A stretch of 64,000 nucleotides of DNA from Takakia lepidozioides (GCA_030704615.1 CM060732.1:69669053-69733052); one strand, 5' to 3'. Shown: positions 48,215 to 60,580, numbered from the stretch's first letter. Made by a program: numbers and translations. The notes: generated by a model from the letters alone, not told the origin.

Positions 48215-51200
48215 TTATCCTCTTCTCCTTGAATGAGTCAAATAGCTGCAGATTAAATGGTTGGTGACTACCATCTGCGCTGGAATCAACTCAGTAAGAT
48301 GCTGGCCCCAGCTGCTGTGCCCCAGCCGCACTGAGCAAAGGAAGCAGCTCTCCCTTGGAATGCAAGGCCATTGTATCTGTGAAAGCAACCATCCAGTCAC
48401 CAACACATTCACTACCCCACCCACACATCCATGGATCCATGTAATCAAATAATACCATTTATGTACATCTACATACTTCTCCACATTCTAACTTGCACAT
48501 TAATCCATGTCAATCCACATACTCACCAAAATTCATACCTTCGGGTCCCCCTATAGGATCAACACTACAGAACTTAGCCTGCAAACTCCCAGGCACTAGG
48601 TGAATGCCATATGTTTACACAAAATGTGCAGAAATACAGTGGCAATAAGGAACAGGCAGTGATGAGGGGGAGAAGTTTGCCATACCATCGCATCCACCAA
48701 TGTGCTTGCCACCTGCAAGAATAAAGTATTATATGTTAAGAAAATAACAGTTGGAATATAGTCTGGTCATACATTAGGGGTCCTGGAGTCTGTGGGGTTG
48801 GAACACCAGCTTAGACAACAGCCACCAAAACATTGGTTGCTGATACAAAAGCATATTGCCATGCCAGTTCCCAGGCATCCGACAATTTATAAAAAACTGG
48901 ATTGGTATTTCCAGAGGACTAAAATACATCCAACCTATTGATGGAAGTCTGGCCCGTGTGGCAACTACAAGTGCATACAAGCCTGAATTGATACCCCTCT
49001 TGCAACGCATAGGGATTTGCTTGGAATCTCATATTTCTGACCTGGCTGATTTCTTAAACAAAATAGTGTACAACAGTAATGAAGAGTTTATCTGTAAATT
49101 GGATGTCTGAGTTTATCATGGCCAGCTCAACAGAGATTGTAACAGCTCTCCCTTCCAGATGAACGGAGTGGGGCATAACACCCAGTGTTTTTATCAGACT
49201 TATCCACCCAGGGTTGCACATAGGGGAGCGCAACATTTCTTCCCGTGACAGGCCCAAGGCAATCCTACTGGAGCTGTCAGCCACAAAACCTACAATCTGA
49301 GTGGCATGAGAACTCAGACCCGTAGTCTCTTCCTTGCAGCAGAGCCCAATACATGCAGTCCTTTCCATTGACATGTGTAAAATCCGCACCATTAGCCCAC
49401 ACATTGAAACAAATTTGCCTTCTTAAGTCTGAAACAAAGAGGGATGCTTTCAACCGAAACCTGTGTAACTACAAGATTCAACATTGAGAGGTCAAAGGTA
49501 ACAGGCTTTACCAATGAAGACATTGGGGACAGTTGTCTGCCCACTGATTCTTCGCAGAGCACCCTGCAATCCTTGCTCTTCCACTGCATGCACCAGCCAT
49601 ACAGTAGTTTAAGCCATATTTTCCTTTTTTGTCATGTCATACCTTTCTTCAGATGCTAGTCAAGCTACTCAACCAGCTGACAGAGATGCAGACAGAGACA
49701 GAAGATATACCCATCTGATCAAGTTCGATCGCAACAATCTTCACGCCCAGCTTCTCAAACAGTCCCTTCACCATATTGCAATACCTGCCCAACATAACTC
49801 ACGTCATATACTTGAGCTGAAGGTATAAAAGTCATTTCCTGTCCACCGTGTCTGGTACCCAGCACAATGCCTTGATGGACAACTGATGGAGTATCTAGAC
49901 AGGAACAGGTCAAAATGTCACTACACTGTTTTACCAACATCGCCATCAATCCTGAAATAGTCAAGGGTGTCAAATTGCCAAAACAGCATAGTCCCTGGCA
50001 GTAAGCTGCTGGAAAATTCTAACCGACAAATTGCTGGCAGTTTATAGGTTATATTTAATATCTGCTTCCTTCATTCTGATAGAGTGATGCTCAGTTCAGT
50101 GGGTCAATATCTTACCACACAGCAGGCTCTTTCACACCTTGAATTGGTGTAGCCCTTTTACACTGTGCATATGGAAAATGACAGGAAGATAACATGAAAT
50201 CTGATTTCAACACCATGTCATTTGTCCCATTTGTTTTACCTTACACTAGAGAGAAATCTGCAAACTGTTCAAAAATACATATTAAGTGAAGACCCTCACC
50301 TGTGCCCGTCCCCAAAACCACCACATCAAGATGGGTGTTAGTGAGGATGCACCAGGTGAGTAGCAGGTCTTCACAGTTGCTATCCATGTCCAACGTGCAT
50401 TCTACTGTGAGCAAATTGATCAAAATAAGAACAGAGATGCGACACCACTAAGAACCTTAATCGTTTGTGGAGTGGGACGCTGCGGCGTTCAACTTCTCAA
50501 CCCTGCCTTGTTTACAATGGCATCACCTGAGAGGTGATCTCTCAGACACAGTAAATTGACAGATTGTATTATTATTGAATTCTCTGCAACACCACTCTCA
50601 CCCCTCTTTTGCCTTGTCCAAGAGAGGGATGCATGGATGCAAGGAGGTATCAACAAAAACTCTCACAGGGTCAAATTGACTGTCAGGTTGCTCAACATTT
50701 GTGTAGATTTGACAGAAAGGGAGGGAAAAGAGGAAAAACTACAGATCCACAAGGATCGTTGGTCTTGCAGCCTTGCAAATTACATTGACGGTCCCAGAAA
50801 AGTAAATCCTCCATATGACTGACACTCCATCTCAATCCCTAAGAAATTTTCACTTACTGACCTACTGTATCTGTGACCCCCTGAGGGAATAGTCGCCTTG
50901 AGATGCTCGGCCCCCGGAGCTGCGTGAGGTTCTAAGACAACAGGTAATTAGGTGTTCATACTACCCGTGTAATTCAAAACCACTAGTGAGCAACGACAGT
51001 CCAGAAACAGAAGTGACAGTCTTCCAAGCAATCGTTTCGAAAACACACAGAGAAACACGATAGTAATGTCGGCCACGCTACTGTGGCCCTCTATCGTCCC
51101 ACAGATTAGAAGGCGTGTGACTGTGATTGCACTCCGGATCACACTGTAGGAACCAGAGAGCTACATTTCACCTATTTCCCGTGAAAGAGAGAGAGAAAAG

Positions 51201-51852
51201 TAGTCCTACCCCTTACACTTCGTAGTGGCACAATCGATTAGCAGGTTCTCAAATTGAACTTCAGCTAGTACAGGCACACAAGTGCACAGCGATCATTACC
51301 AGAAACCATACATGACTGCCCTTACACCGTCGAGTCCACTTCTACACTGATAGATTAACCTGCAACTCAAACCAAGTGACAATTGACAGGCGAGAAGACC
51401 ACGTACGGGCACCACGACTTGGAGTACACGACAACTGGACTGGCTGCATTCTTCGCCCTAATCAGATCATCTAGGGATTCATCCCCTCCAGCCATGCTCC
51501 TTGCCGCACACACTCCTATAGTTGCACCCTGCCTGGCATCAGAACCCTGGCAGCTTGCGAACCCTAAACCTAAACGAGCCGGCAGCCGGCTCCCTGAAGA
51601 ATAGGACAATGATGAGGAAAGAGAGTAAAGAATTGAAGGTGCCAATGCCGAATTCCTGGAGGCTCGATGTGCAAGGGGCCAAAAACAAGCCGATCCGAAG
51701 ACAGGGAGATGCAGAGGGCTGTACTTTAATTTTTGGCTGAATGAAACACCATCAAGAGAGTAAGACGCACAGAGGATGGCAGAAGACGGTGACGCCATAG
51801 GTTTGCTGGAAGCTCCCGATATGCCCAATCCACTGCCCAATGCGGGCGCCAT
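48215..51852 (-). CDS. GRX: plastid-type glutaredoxin with CPYC active site, 5 exons
   Basis: A glutathione-dependent thiol-disulfide oxidoreductase. Exons: 51,407-51,852, 49,711-49,784, 49,512-49,583, 48,686-48,712 (27 nt) and 48,215-48,330. All phases agree. Exon 1 ends within the Pro codon of the active site and exon 2 restores CPYC. Later exons give VKGLFEKLG, AIELDQM, SGQTTVPNVFIG (TVP motif) and GGKHIGGCD (glutathione-binding GG). The last exon reads RLGHSSWGQHLTELI. The protein is about 243 residues, with roughly 120 Ser/Ala/Arg-rich residues before the glutaredoxin core that look like a plastid transit peptide. The start at 51,850-51,852 was chosen as the first ATG that gives such a leader; an internal ATG at 51,493-51,495 would give a cytosolic form. 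The C-terminal tail after HLTELI is unusual and less certain. Confidence 0.88.
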
Positions 51853-52294
51853 ATCCCACAACCACACGAAACCCAATTGCAGAAGAAGTCGAGGATTGGG
51901 ATATGCAAAGAAGATAATCACCCACAGCAAGATGGCTCTGGCCGAGCCAGGCTCCGCACCACCGAGAGAGTCCTCTCTGTTGTTATCGTGCAGGGGGCTG
52001 AGGTGCGAGACAAGCCAAAAGCAGTCCAGGTTCGTCGCACACTGAAACGCAACGGGGTATTACCTCCAGGGAGGCTATAAAATCAAAATCCTTGAAAATA
52101 TATACGTTCTGAAAGATACTACCTCTGTATAGGTAATTTTAATGCATTCGTTGTATGTAGGCATTGACCCCAAGACCTTGCGAAACAACCTATCGTGCAG
52201 TTAAGAATGACATTCATTCAGGGCTTATAATCTCTCACTATATATTCACTCATTTCTATATAAGCCGAGCAACCCACGCCAGCAGAGTTTTTTT
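51853..52294. other. upstream region of glutaredoxin
   Basis: Probable promoter and 5' leader of the glutaredoxin gene. No other gene was recognised. Confidence 0.4.
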
Positions 52295-52550
52295 TAAGAA
52301 ATTCGGCAAGTGGCTACAGAGTTTTGCAAAAATTAGGCATATATTCTGTTCATCCATTCAAATTAGGACAGAATCATCCACATCCATATTTTCATCCATT
52401 TATATCATCCATATTTGGTGAATTCATCCATAATTATTATTATTTTTGGAGAAATTTGGCGATTTCATCCATGAAAAAACATGGAATTTTCTACAGAATA
52501 TTCTTTTCTATCTTTTGAGGTCGCCATTTGGCGAAAATTTGCCAAATAAA
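52295..52550 (+). repeat. dispersed repeat copy rich in ATCCAT
   Basis: Plus-strand partner of 1,040-1,300, about 250 bp with many shared blocks (TTATATCATCCATATTTGG, GATTTCATCCATGAA, TTTTGAGGTCG). Non-coding. Confidence 0.65.
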
Positions 52551-52964
52551 AAATGCTGCACGCCAGGTGCTTTGTAAAGAATTGAAAAAAAAATGTGCCT
52601 TGTCAGGCTAGCGAGTAACGTTATGGAGTGTAAGCCACTCGTTTCATGGTTGGTCAAACCTATGCTATGTACCCGTTATATCAGAGCAATGGAAGCTACA
52701 AGGTCTTCCAACACACCAAAAACAAACCAGGGGAAAACCAAAAATCAGCCCCAATTCACCCCCCAAAATCAAACCCCAAACACCCCCAACCCCCCCACCA
52801 AGCGGCATGCCACGGCAGGGTGTCGCTTTCAACAGCGCCCATGCGACAGGAATTTCCGTCTTGCCACGGGAGGGGGTTGCAAGAGGCGACGCCCCGCCGT
52901 CGCCACGACCCATTGTGTAGCAACGGCCGACCCCCCCTCTCCGACTGGTTTTTTTCCTTGGCGA

Positions 52965-53275
52965 CCGAGGGGGAGAGAGGGAGAGGGACAGAGGGAGAGA
53001 GATGGAGAGGGAGAAGAGGGTGTATGAAAAAAACAAAAAAGAAGGGGGGGGGGGGGGGGGGGTGACTGAGCAGCAGCAGCTGCTCGATTAGTCCCCAACC
53101 CACATTTTTTTTGTTTTTTTTCCCTCCTCTGGCTCTGTCTCTCTCCCTCTCTGTCCCTCTCCCTCTCTCACTCTATCGTCTTCCACTCCCCTAATAAAAA
53201 ATTAAAAAAAAGAGGGAGAGAGGGGGCAGAAGAGAGGGAGAGAGAGGGAGAGAGGGAGAAGGAGAGAGATCACAA
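52965..53275. repeat. GAGAGG / CTCTCC low-complexity block
   Basis: Purine runs at 52,968-53,022 and 53,208-53,270 flank a pyrimidine run at 53,118-53,175. The open frames here are simple-sequence artefacts. Confidence 0.8.
53044..53062 (+). repeat. poly-G tract
   Basis: Nineteen consecutive G, next to (GAGAGG)n and followed by T/C-rich runs. It could form a G-quadruplex, and the exact length is likely to be unreliable. Confidence 0.9.
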
Positions 53276-53612
53276 GATCAGGTAAGGTTCGGATGTAGAG
53301 CTTCAAGAGACAGGCCTGACAATCCGAGATGCCCCACCAATGGCAGTAAAACTTTAAGTCAAATAGAAGCTGTAGCACCTCAAACCAAGAGCAAGCGGGC
53401 CAAAATCGGGGCTACATGCAGTAGCCAAGTCAAGACGCCATACACAAGAGGTTCCCCTTTGCCCACATCCATATCTGCAAGCTCAAGAGAATTCAAAGCA
53501 AGTAGGGATCCTCACCTGGTCCCATCACAAGCATCCACAAAAACCAACAGGTTAATGAGGATTGTGGAACGCTTACACTCCGTAACGCTACTCGCCAACC
53601 TGGCACTTTATT

Positions 53613-55133
53613 CCACGAAATAATCCCACTCGAAATACAAAGGGTTTTTTTTTTAATTTCTTTACGTACTAATTTAGCTATGCCGGTCCTATTTGTTTTT
53701 GGGGCCTAGAGGGAGCCCCCTAAATACTAACTAAAATATTTACTATATATGTACAGTAGTGAGGCGAGCACCCCCTTATATAGCCCTGGGAGGTGGCGCT
53801 CCAGACTTCGATAAGACCCCTGAGGCGGTGGCGGGACCTTCCAGAAGACCCTAGAGACACCCCCACGTGTTGTACCTTACATATATAAACCACCCTATCC
53901 TTTTACACGTTTCCACTAATTCCAACCCTACAAGAAATCTAATCTGAGCCCACATTGGCTGGCCAAATGATGCGCGTATTTCCTTACATTTCATAAATTG
54001 AACAATCTCTTTCTAGGTGTCCTACAGCCCAAGCCCACCTATCTACTCAAGAGCCCCCTTTTCTCTCGGGCCTACGTGTCCTTCCCCCGCTTTTCGACTC
54101 GCCTCTACTTCATTGTGCCAGCTTCTCACTCGCTGATTTTTCTTGGAATGAAACTTGGGTTTACATATTGAGCTTACTGTATGGTCCCTATTAATTAATA
54201 TACCTATGGTTCATGTTTATGTTTTTTATGGGGGGCCCTGCGCCTGCAGAGCCCACCATTTATTTTCTAGTAAGTGGTAACTTAGTAAGTACTAGGCAGG
54301 GGCTCTCGTTTATATACCCTCTCAGGGCAGTGGGACCCTTCTAGAAGCCCTCCGAATCGTCACACGGTGGGACATTCTAGAAGCCCTATGACATGTATGA
54401 GCCCTAGAAACCGGCATGCAACACCTTCTTACCCAATTTGCAGCCTGAACCCTCCCCCACTTAGTAGTTGTTGGCTTCATGTCTTCTTTTTTCTTACCCC
54501 CCTTACATGATGGTTTACTAATTCAAGTCGTGGTGTAGCTTACTATATCACCCGTTTTTTAATTCATGGACCACTCTCTAAGCCTCACACCCCCCTTCAA
54601 ACCTGGCCCCCTTATTCAGTGACTCACCCTGGATATATTATTCATTAGTTTAGGGTTTCGGGTGGGGGCAGTTGTAGGTGCTTATTAAGGGAGCTTGTGG
54701 ATGTGGATTCATCATCGGTGTAGACTCATATAGCCATTACGACAAACTCCGTTGCAGATGTAATTTTGGGCATAAAAATCATAGTCACACACATGCTGCA
54801 ACGTCATAAAAAATATATGATGACATATAATTTGCTTGAACACATCATTGATTAGAATGCCAAACAAGTTTCAAATAAGAGAGAGCTTAGAAGTTATACG
54901 TCAGCACCACCACTCTCTGTCGAAGCCCATCTAAGCCCAAGCCCAATCATTGTTGTAGGAAAGCCCACTTTGCTATTTTATGCAAATTTTCACCAACCAA
55001 AGTACTTGAAATTCTATATCTCCCACATCGCAGGTCCCAAAATTATGAGACCACCTCCTCATCTAGGGGTTTCCAATGGTACTAAGCACCAGGGCTGGGG
55101 CCTCGCGGTTTGGGACATCTCAACGCTACAAAA
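53613..55133. other. degenerate LTR-like debris, no gene
   Basis: Contains two related segments (around 53,700-53,900 and 54,230-54,420). Each has CTTATATA/TTTATATA boxes followed by GGGACC(T)TTC(C/T)AGAAG, as in LTR promoter regions. No coding domains were recognised. Confidence 0.35.
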
Positions 55134-55400
55134 TGTCATGGTTTTAGTCATGGTTAATTGGAATTACCTACTTCTAGATATTTTGGATATTCATATTTGT
55201 ATCTTGTGTGTTGGGACTTCATTTGGTCTCATATGCCAAGTGAGGTGTCAAACCTCACTTCGGATGTGATAAAGGTTTTTCCTTTATGAGGGTTGAGGAG
55301 GCTCATCTTGTAGTTGAGCCTCCATGAGCCTATCTCACATCCATAACTCTGGGTTCATCTCTTTTCACATCTCTTATCACTACAAGAAGATCTGCTAGGT
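55134..55400 (+). repeat. LTR-like repeat X, copy 2 (internally deleted)
   Basis: Matches 39,424-39,860, starting with the same TGTCATGGTTTTAGTCATGG and ending at the ATCACTACAAGAAGATC block. It lacks about 180 bp in the middle. Confidence 0.7.
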
Positions 55401-56097
55401 ACAAAAAAAAACAAAACAAACAAACAAACTACTTTGCTTCATATATTGATATTCAACTTTTGAGCCTCCTTGAAGCCTTCTTCCTCTTGCTGGTCCTAGT
55501 TGCCACCAGCCCCAGCCAGCTTGTATTGGAGGTTGGGTAGCGTGTGAGCACGCTCACGCTCGAGCATGCTTTCACGAGCATAGAGGCATATTTTGCATAT
55601 TAACCAAGAATCTGAAAAATACGCGATAGCGACAAAATGCGTTCACGCGAAAAAAAAAAACGAAACTATCTGAAAACCGTGCTCATGTGACAAAACTTAC
55701 GAAGCTAATCGTCCAAAGCTTAACTCACGTTAGCACAAACACCCACAAATATATCTGCCAGATCTTGAAGGTCAACAAACGTAAACAATGTGGCATTTGT
55801 TAAAACATTGTGAGTAGAACATCCCCAATAACCACCCAAAAAATGGGTTCGCTGGCGAAACTTGGGTTTCGTCAGCAAAATTGGGTTTTAATTTTTAATT
55901 GTATTTGTAGGTTTCTCCTTTCAAGCTCCTTCTATATGTTTAAAATTATTCTTACACACCATGCATACCCTATCAATGCAGAAAGACCCTAAGTCTATTA
56001 TATGTATTTCCGCTGGCATATATATGTCACCCCCCATAATAATCCTGCTTAGGCGGGTTTTTTTTTTCCTGCTCACTCCATACCAATCCTCCCTCGA

Positions 56098-56312
56098 GGT
56101 TAGGTAGCGCGTGAGCATGCTCACGTGAGCACAAGGGCATATTCCCCGAATTTCCATGAAATTTCCGCGAAATGTCCACAACGAAACGGAATTGGCGAAA
56201 CTAATAATTTTTTGAAACTAACACATAAAGAACAAGTAGCCCCTATACCTGATGAACATGTTACCCTATAAGCGTTGTTTTTTCTCACGTTGTGCTCACA
56301 CGATATTAGGTC
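56098..56312. mobile_element. MITE-like element, copy D (215 bp)
   Basis: The left end is GGTTAGGTAGCGCGTGAGCA. The right end, read inward, contains TATCGTGTGAGCACAAC. The interior (AACATGTTACCCTATA block) is homologous to copy A. Confidence 0.6.
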
Positions 56313-56659
56313 CTTTTCATAACAGACATGAGAGTGGGCAGTGATGTCTAGCCTTAAATTTAAGATCATCATCCATGGATAATTTCGCACGGCGAAACTT
56401 TGTACCAACCAGCCTGAGAAGAAACCACACTGTAGCTGAAATGATAAATATGTCACTTTTAAAGGCCCTACCCATGTATATTTTTGTAGAGCGAAACTCT
56501 CTCCCTTTACAACAAGTACAATTACATATTGAGATATGTATTTGCAGTGCGAAACGCTGATCTCTGAAGAGAAGTTGGGTAACGTGCAGTTAAGATGCTC
56601 ACAAACATGAAAAAATATGAATTTTTTTTTTGAGATGCCCAAAGAAAATCGCACCTGGT

Positions 56660-58965
56660 TTTAAACGAATACACTGTCAGACAAAAGTTTCGTGTTGAAA
56701 AACTCTTTTGTCACGACAAAGCAGTTCAAATCCCTCAATTAATATCTCTCAATATTGGTTCAACAACATGCAAGTTTTTGAACAAGAACAATGTCAGACA
56801 TGAGTTTCTTACTGAAAAACTCTTTTGTTACAGGAAAACAGTTCAATTCCCTCAATTCATGTCCCTCCATATTGTCTCAAAGCATACTGGTTAACAAATA
56901 CACTGTGAGACAAGAGTTCCGTGTTGAGATACTCTTTTGTTACGGCCAAGCAGTTCAAATCCCTCAGTTCATATCCCTCCAAAAATATTTTCAGACAAGA
57001 GTTTGTGTTGAGGAAATGATGCAGATTTTTGAACAAAACCCTTGCCAGACAAAAGTTTTGTGTTGAGAAACTCTTTTGTCACGACAAAGAATTTCAAATC
57101 CCTCAGTCCATACCCCTCCATATTTGTTCGAAAGGATGTAGGTTTTTGAACAAATACATTGTCAAAGAAGATTTTCATGTTCAGAAACTCTTTTGTTATG
57201 ACAAAACAATTCAAATCTCTCAATCTCTGTCCTTCCATATTGGTTCAAAAGCATGTAGGTTTTTGAACAAAAACACTGTCACAAAAAAATTTCGTGTTGA
57301 AAAACTCTTTTGTATGGCGAAACAATTCAAATCTCTCAGTCCATTCCCCTCGATATTAGTTCAAAGGCATGCAAATTTTTGAACAAAAACACTGTCACAG
57401 AAGAGTTTCGTGTTGAGAAACTATTTTGTTATGGCGAAACAATTCAAATCTCTCAGTCCACGTCCCTCCGATATTGGTTCGAAAGCATGCAGGTTTTTGA
57501 ACAAAAACATTGTCCAAGAAGAGTTTCGTGTTGAGAAATTCTTTTGTTTTGGCGAAACAATTTAAATCTCTCAATTCACGTCCCTCCATATTGGTTCAAA
57601 AGCATGCAGGTTATTGGACAAAAACACTGTCCGAGAAGAGTTTCGTGTTGAGAAACTCTTTTGTTATGGCGAAACAATTCAAATCTCTCAGTCCACGTCC
57701 CTCCAATATTGGTTAAAAAACATGCAGGTTTTTGAACAAAAATACTGTCTGAAAAGAGTTTCGTGTTCAGAAACTCTTTTGTTTTGGCTAAGAAATTTAA
57801 ATCTCTCAGTCCACGTCTCTCCATATTGGTTCAAAAGCATGCAGGTTTTTAAAGAAAAACATTGTCTGAGAAGAGTTTCGTGTTGAGAAATTCTTTTATT
57901 ATGGCTAAGCAATTTAAATCTCTCAGTCCACGTCCCTCCACATTGGTTCAAAACATGTAGGTTTTTGAACAAAAACACTGTCAGAGAAGAGTTTCGTGTT
58001 GAGAAACTCGAATTTCGGAACAAAAACACTATCAGACAAGAGTTTCGTGTTAAAAAACTCTTTTGTTATGGCGAAGCAATTCAAATCCATCAGTTCATGT
58101 CCCTCCATATTGGTTCAAAAGCATGCAGGTTTATGTTGAGAAACTCTTTTGTTATGGCGAAATAATTGAAATCTCTCAATGCATGTCCCTCCATATTGGT
58201 TCAAAAGCATGCAGGTTTATGTTGAGAAACTCTTTTGTTATGGCGAAATAATTGAAATCTCTCAATGCATGTCCCTCCATATTGGTTCAAAACATGCAGG
58301 TGTTTGAACAAAAAAACTGTCAGAGAAGAGTTTCGTGTTGAGAATCTCTTTATGCAGGTGAATAAGTTTACATCACTCAGTTCATATCCCTCCATATTGG
58401 TTAAAAAACATGCAGTCTTTTGTGCATGCTTTTGAACCAAAACAATGTTAGACGAGAGTTTCGTGTTGAGAGACTCTTTTGTCAAGGCGAAAGAGTTCAA
58501 ATCCCTCAGTTAGTATCTCTCCTTATTGTTCCAAATGCATGTAGGTTTTTGAACAAAAAACACTGTTAGAGAAAAGTTTCGTGTTGAGAAACTCTTTTGC
58601 TACGCCAAACTAGCAATTCATATCACGGAGTTTATATCCGTACATATTGGTTCTAAAGCATGCAAATTCTTAAACCATTACACTGTCAGACAAGAGTTTC
58701 GTGTTGAGAAACTCTATTTTTATGACAAATGAGTTCAAATCCCTCAGTTCGTATCTATCCATATTGTTTTAAAAGTATGCAGGTTTTGGTACACAACCAT
58801 AGTCGGATAAGAGTTTCATGTTGAGAAACTCTTTTGTTACGACGAAGTATTTCAAATCTTTTAGTTCATATCCGTCCATATTTGTTCAAATGCATGTAGT
58901 GCTTTGAATAAATTTACTGATAGATAAGAGTTTCGTGTTGAGAAACCTTTTTCAATCTTTGAATT
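56660..58965. repeat. 117-bp satellite array, about 20 units
   Basis: The unit contains AGAGTTTCGTGTTGAGAAAC, then CTTTTGTTATGGCGAAACA, AATCTCTCAGTCC(A)CGTCC, CTCCATATTGGTTC and AAAAGCATGCAGGTTTTTG. Six successive units have periods of 116-118 bp. Because 117 is 39 codons, several units stay open in frame and create artefactual ORFs. An exact 86-bp duplication occurs at about 58,127-58,298. Outer units are more diverged than central ones, as expected for unequal exchange. Confidence 0.93.
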
Positions 58966-59646
58966 CATTACTAAAAATTGTTGACATTAATGTTATCAAA
59001 GCGAAACAATCTCAGACCTTCTCAGATTTTGTGATAAAATTCACGGCACAAGAAGGAATATCTTGATTTTATTGATGATCTAAATGACAGATGTATATGT
59101 TAACTTCATTCCTAAAAGAAATTTCAGTAAGCGAAAGTATCATCATTTGTTATCCTATCTATATTGTTATGTAAATCATTTCAATCAATATCGTCATATT
59201 TTATGCTTACCGTGTGTTTGGTGTTAACAAATACATTTTCCGAGTTCTATTTAGCATCACATTTCAATAGCATTAGAATTGTATTTTGTATCAACATCAA
59301 CTATTTTGTTTTCGTTGCATGAAATTGTTGCGATGTTTTTTCTTTTAAGGCTCTCTTTCCTCAATGCGAAACCCACTGCTGTTTAGTTTGTGCCCATATC
59401 ACCAAGTATTTCTCAATGCAAAACTCGCTGCCGCCGCTATAGGTTTAGGGTTTTTGGCTACACTATTGAAGATTTCGCCTCACTGGATTGGTGCTGATGT
59501 ACCGATAAATGCACCGGTCCTCTATATCCACTTTTGATTTTATTCCATTCTGAAAACATATAACTCCTATGACCGCGGTTAAAAAATCATATAACTCCCA
59601 CGACCATGGGTTGTGTTCACGCGCATGCTCACACGATACCAACCCC

Positions 59647-60580
59647 CTCCCCCCTCTACCCCCCATAGTGAGCCTCCTTACGGCCACCTCCTCCCCTTGG
59701 CCCTTGTTGCCGGCCTCACGGACCTGGTATGAGTATTAGTACCCTAAACCTAATACCAGACTGGTCTGGTGTCGGTATGGGCTTGGGTACTGGCCAACCG
59801 TAGACCAGGCTGGTCTGTTATCAATACCAGTACTGATACTAAATACCAGGCATCAGACCACTATCAACACTGGTCTGAACTGCGAACCCTAATCTGTGGC
59901 AGCTGAATCTGCTACCTTTTTGCAGATCAGAGCTTGTGCGAAGACATTAATGAGAGTAGTAATGGCGACGCAGAGCTCATCAATGCCATTACCCAGTGCC
60001 TTCACTGCAAGCAATCAATGCCTTCCTCCCGCTCCAACAATCTGCTTGTTTTATTAACAAAATGAGTTAGATCTTTGTTGCTCTGCCATTACTACCGAGA
60101 ACACTTTGAAGGCGCTGAGTCAGTACCAAATGTGTCATAAATGCTCCATCTCCGTAGTTTGATGAGGTGGGGAGAGCAGGGGCGCGAGACCGAAGTTATG
60201 CTGAGCATGTGCTATTGCTATCATCACGCATGTTTGCTGAGGGTTTGAATTTTGAAACCCCAAAAGATCTGCGATCTTGTGCGAGTTGATTGAAAGATCT
60301 AGTGTTTACTAAAGAGGTGTCCATGTTTCGAATTTCGAGTTTCGACCTACTTCGTCTACCGACGTCGGCCAGAAATGGCCAAACCAGTTGTGCCGGTATG
60401 ATGGAGCTCGACTGATCACACGCTGCTGAAGTTGCCCTGCGGCAGGACACACGAGGTCTAACTCACGCCCGATATGGGTCATGTCAAGTACAGAAAAACT
60501 CGCCACTCTCGACGCAGACCTCCGCACATAGTATGGTACGTTTCCAACAATCCAGCAACACCACCGTCAATTTAGCAGCT
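59647..60580. other. no gene; cluster of TGGTCTG hairpins at 59.75-59.88 kb
   Basis: Around 59,750-59,880 the sequence repeats CCAG/TGGTCTG blocks that can fold, such as ACCAGAC-TG-GTCTGGT and AGACCA-GGC-TGGTCT. The rest has only short overlapping frames. Confidence 0.45.

Larger units (their letters stand above)
52594..53605. mobile_element. possible TIR-bounded element with low-complexity core
   Basis: The left end at 52,594-52,635 carries GAGTAACGTTATGGAGTGTA. The right end at 53,571-53,605, inverted, carries GAGTAGCGTTACGGAGTGTA, both within about 35 matching bases. Inside are GAGAGG and CCCTCT runs and a 19-G tract. No coding domain and no clear target-site duplication. Confidence 0.45.
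55531..59646. mobile_element. 4.1-kb segment bounded by inverted MITE-family ends
   Basis: The left boundary is GGTTGGGTAGCGTGTGAGCA at 55,531. The right boundary, read inward from 59,646, is GGTTGGTATCGTGTGAGCAT. Both are termini of the same family as copies A, B and D, here in inverted orientation 4.1 kb apart. The interior holds nested copy D, scattered GCGAAAC motifs and the 117-bp satellite. Whether the two ends belong to one element or to two neighbours is inference. Confidence 0.45.

Noticed and set aside
48774-49404. Minus-strand ORFs between glutaredoxin exons
   Set aside because: They lie in the intron between exons 48,686-48,712 and 49,512-49,583, and have no domain.
52593-53103. 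Pro/Ser-rich ORFs of up to 144 codons
   Set aside because: They consist of GAGAGG and CCCTCT simple sequence and the poly-G tract. All frames are open on both strands because of composition.
56791-58251. Several ORFs of 60-117 codons across 56.8-58.2 kb on both strands
   Set aside because: They are read-throughs of the 117-bp satellite, whose length is a multiple of three. Frames shift between units and occur on both strands.
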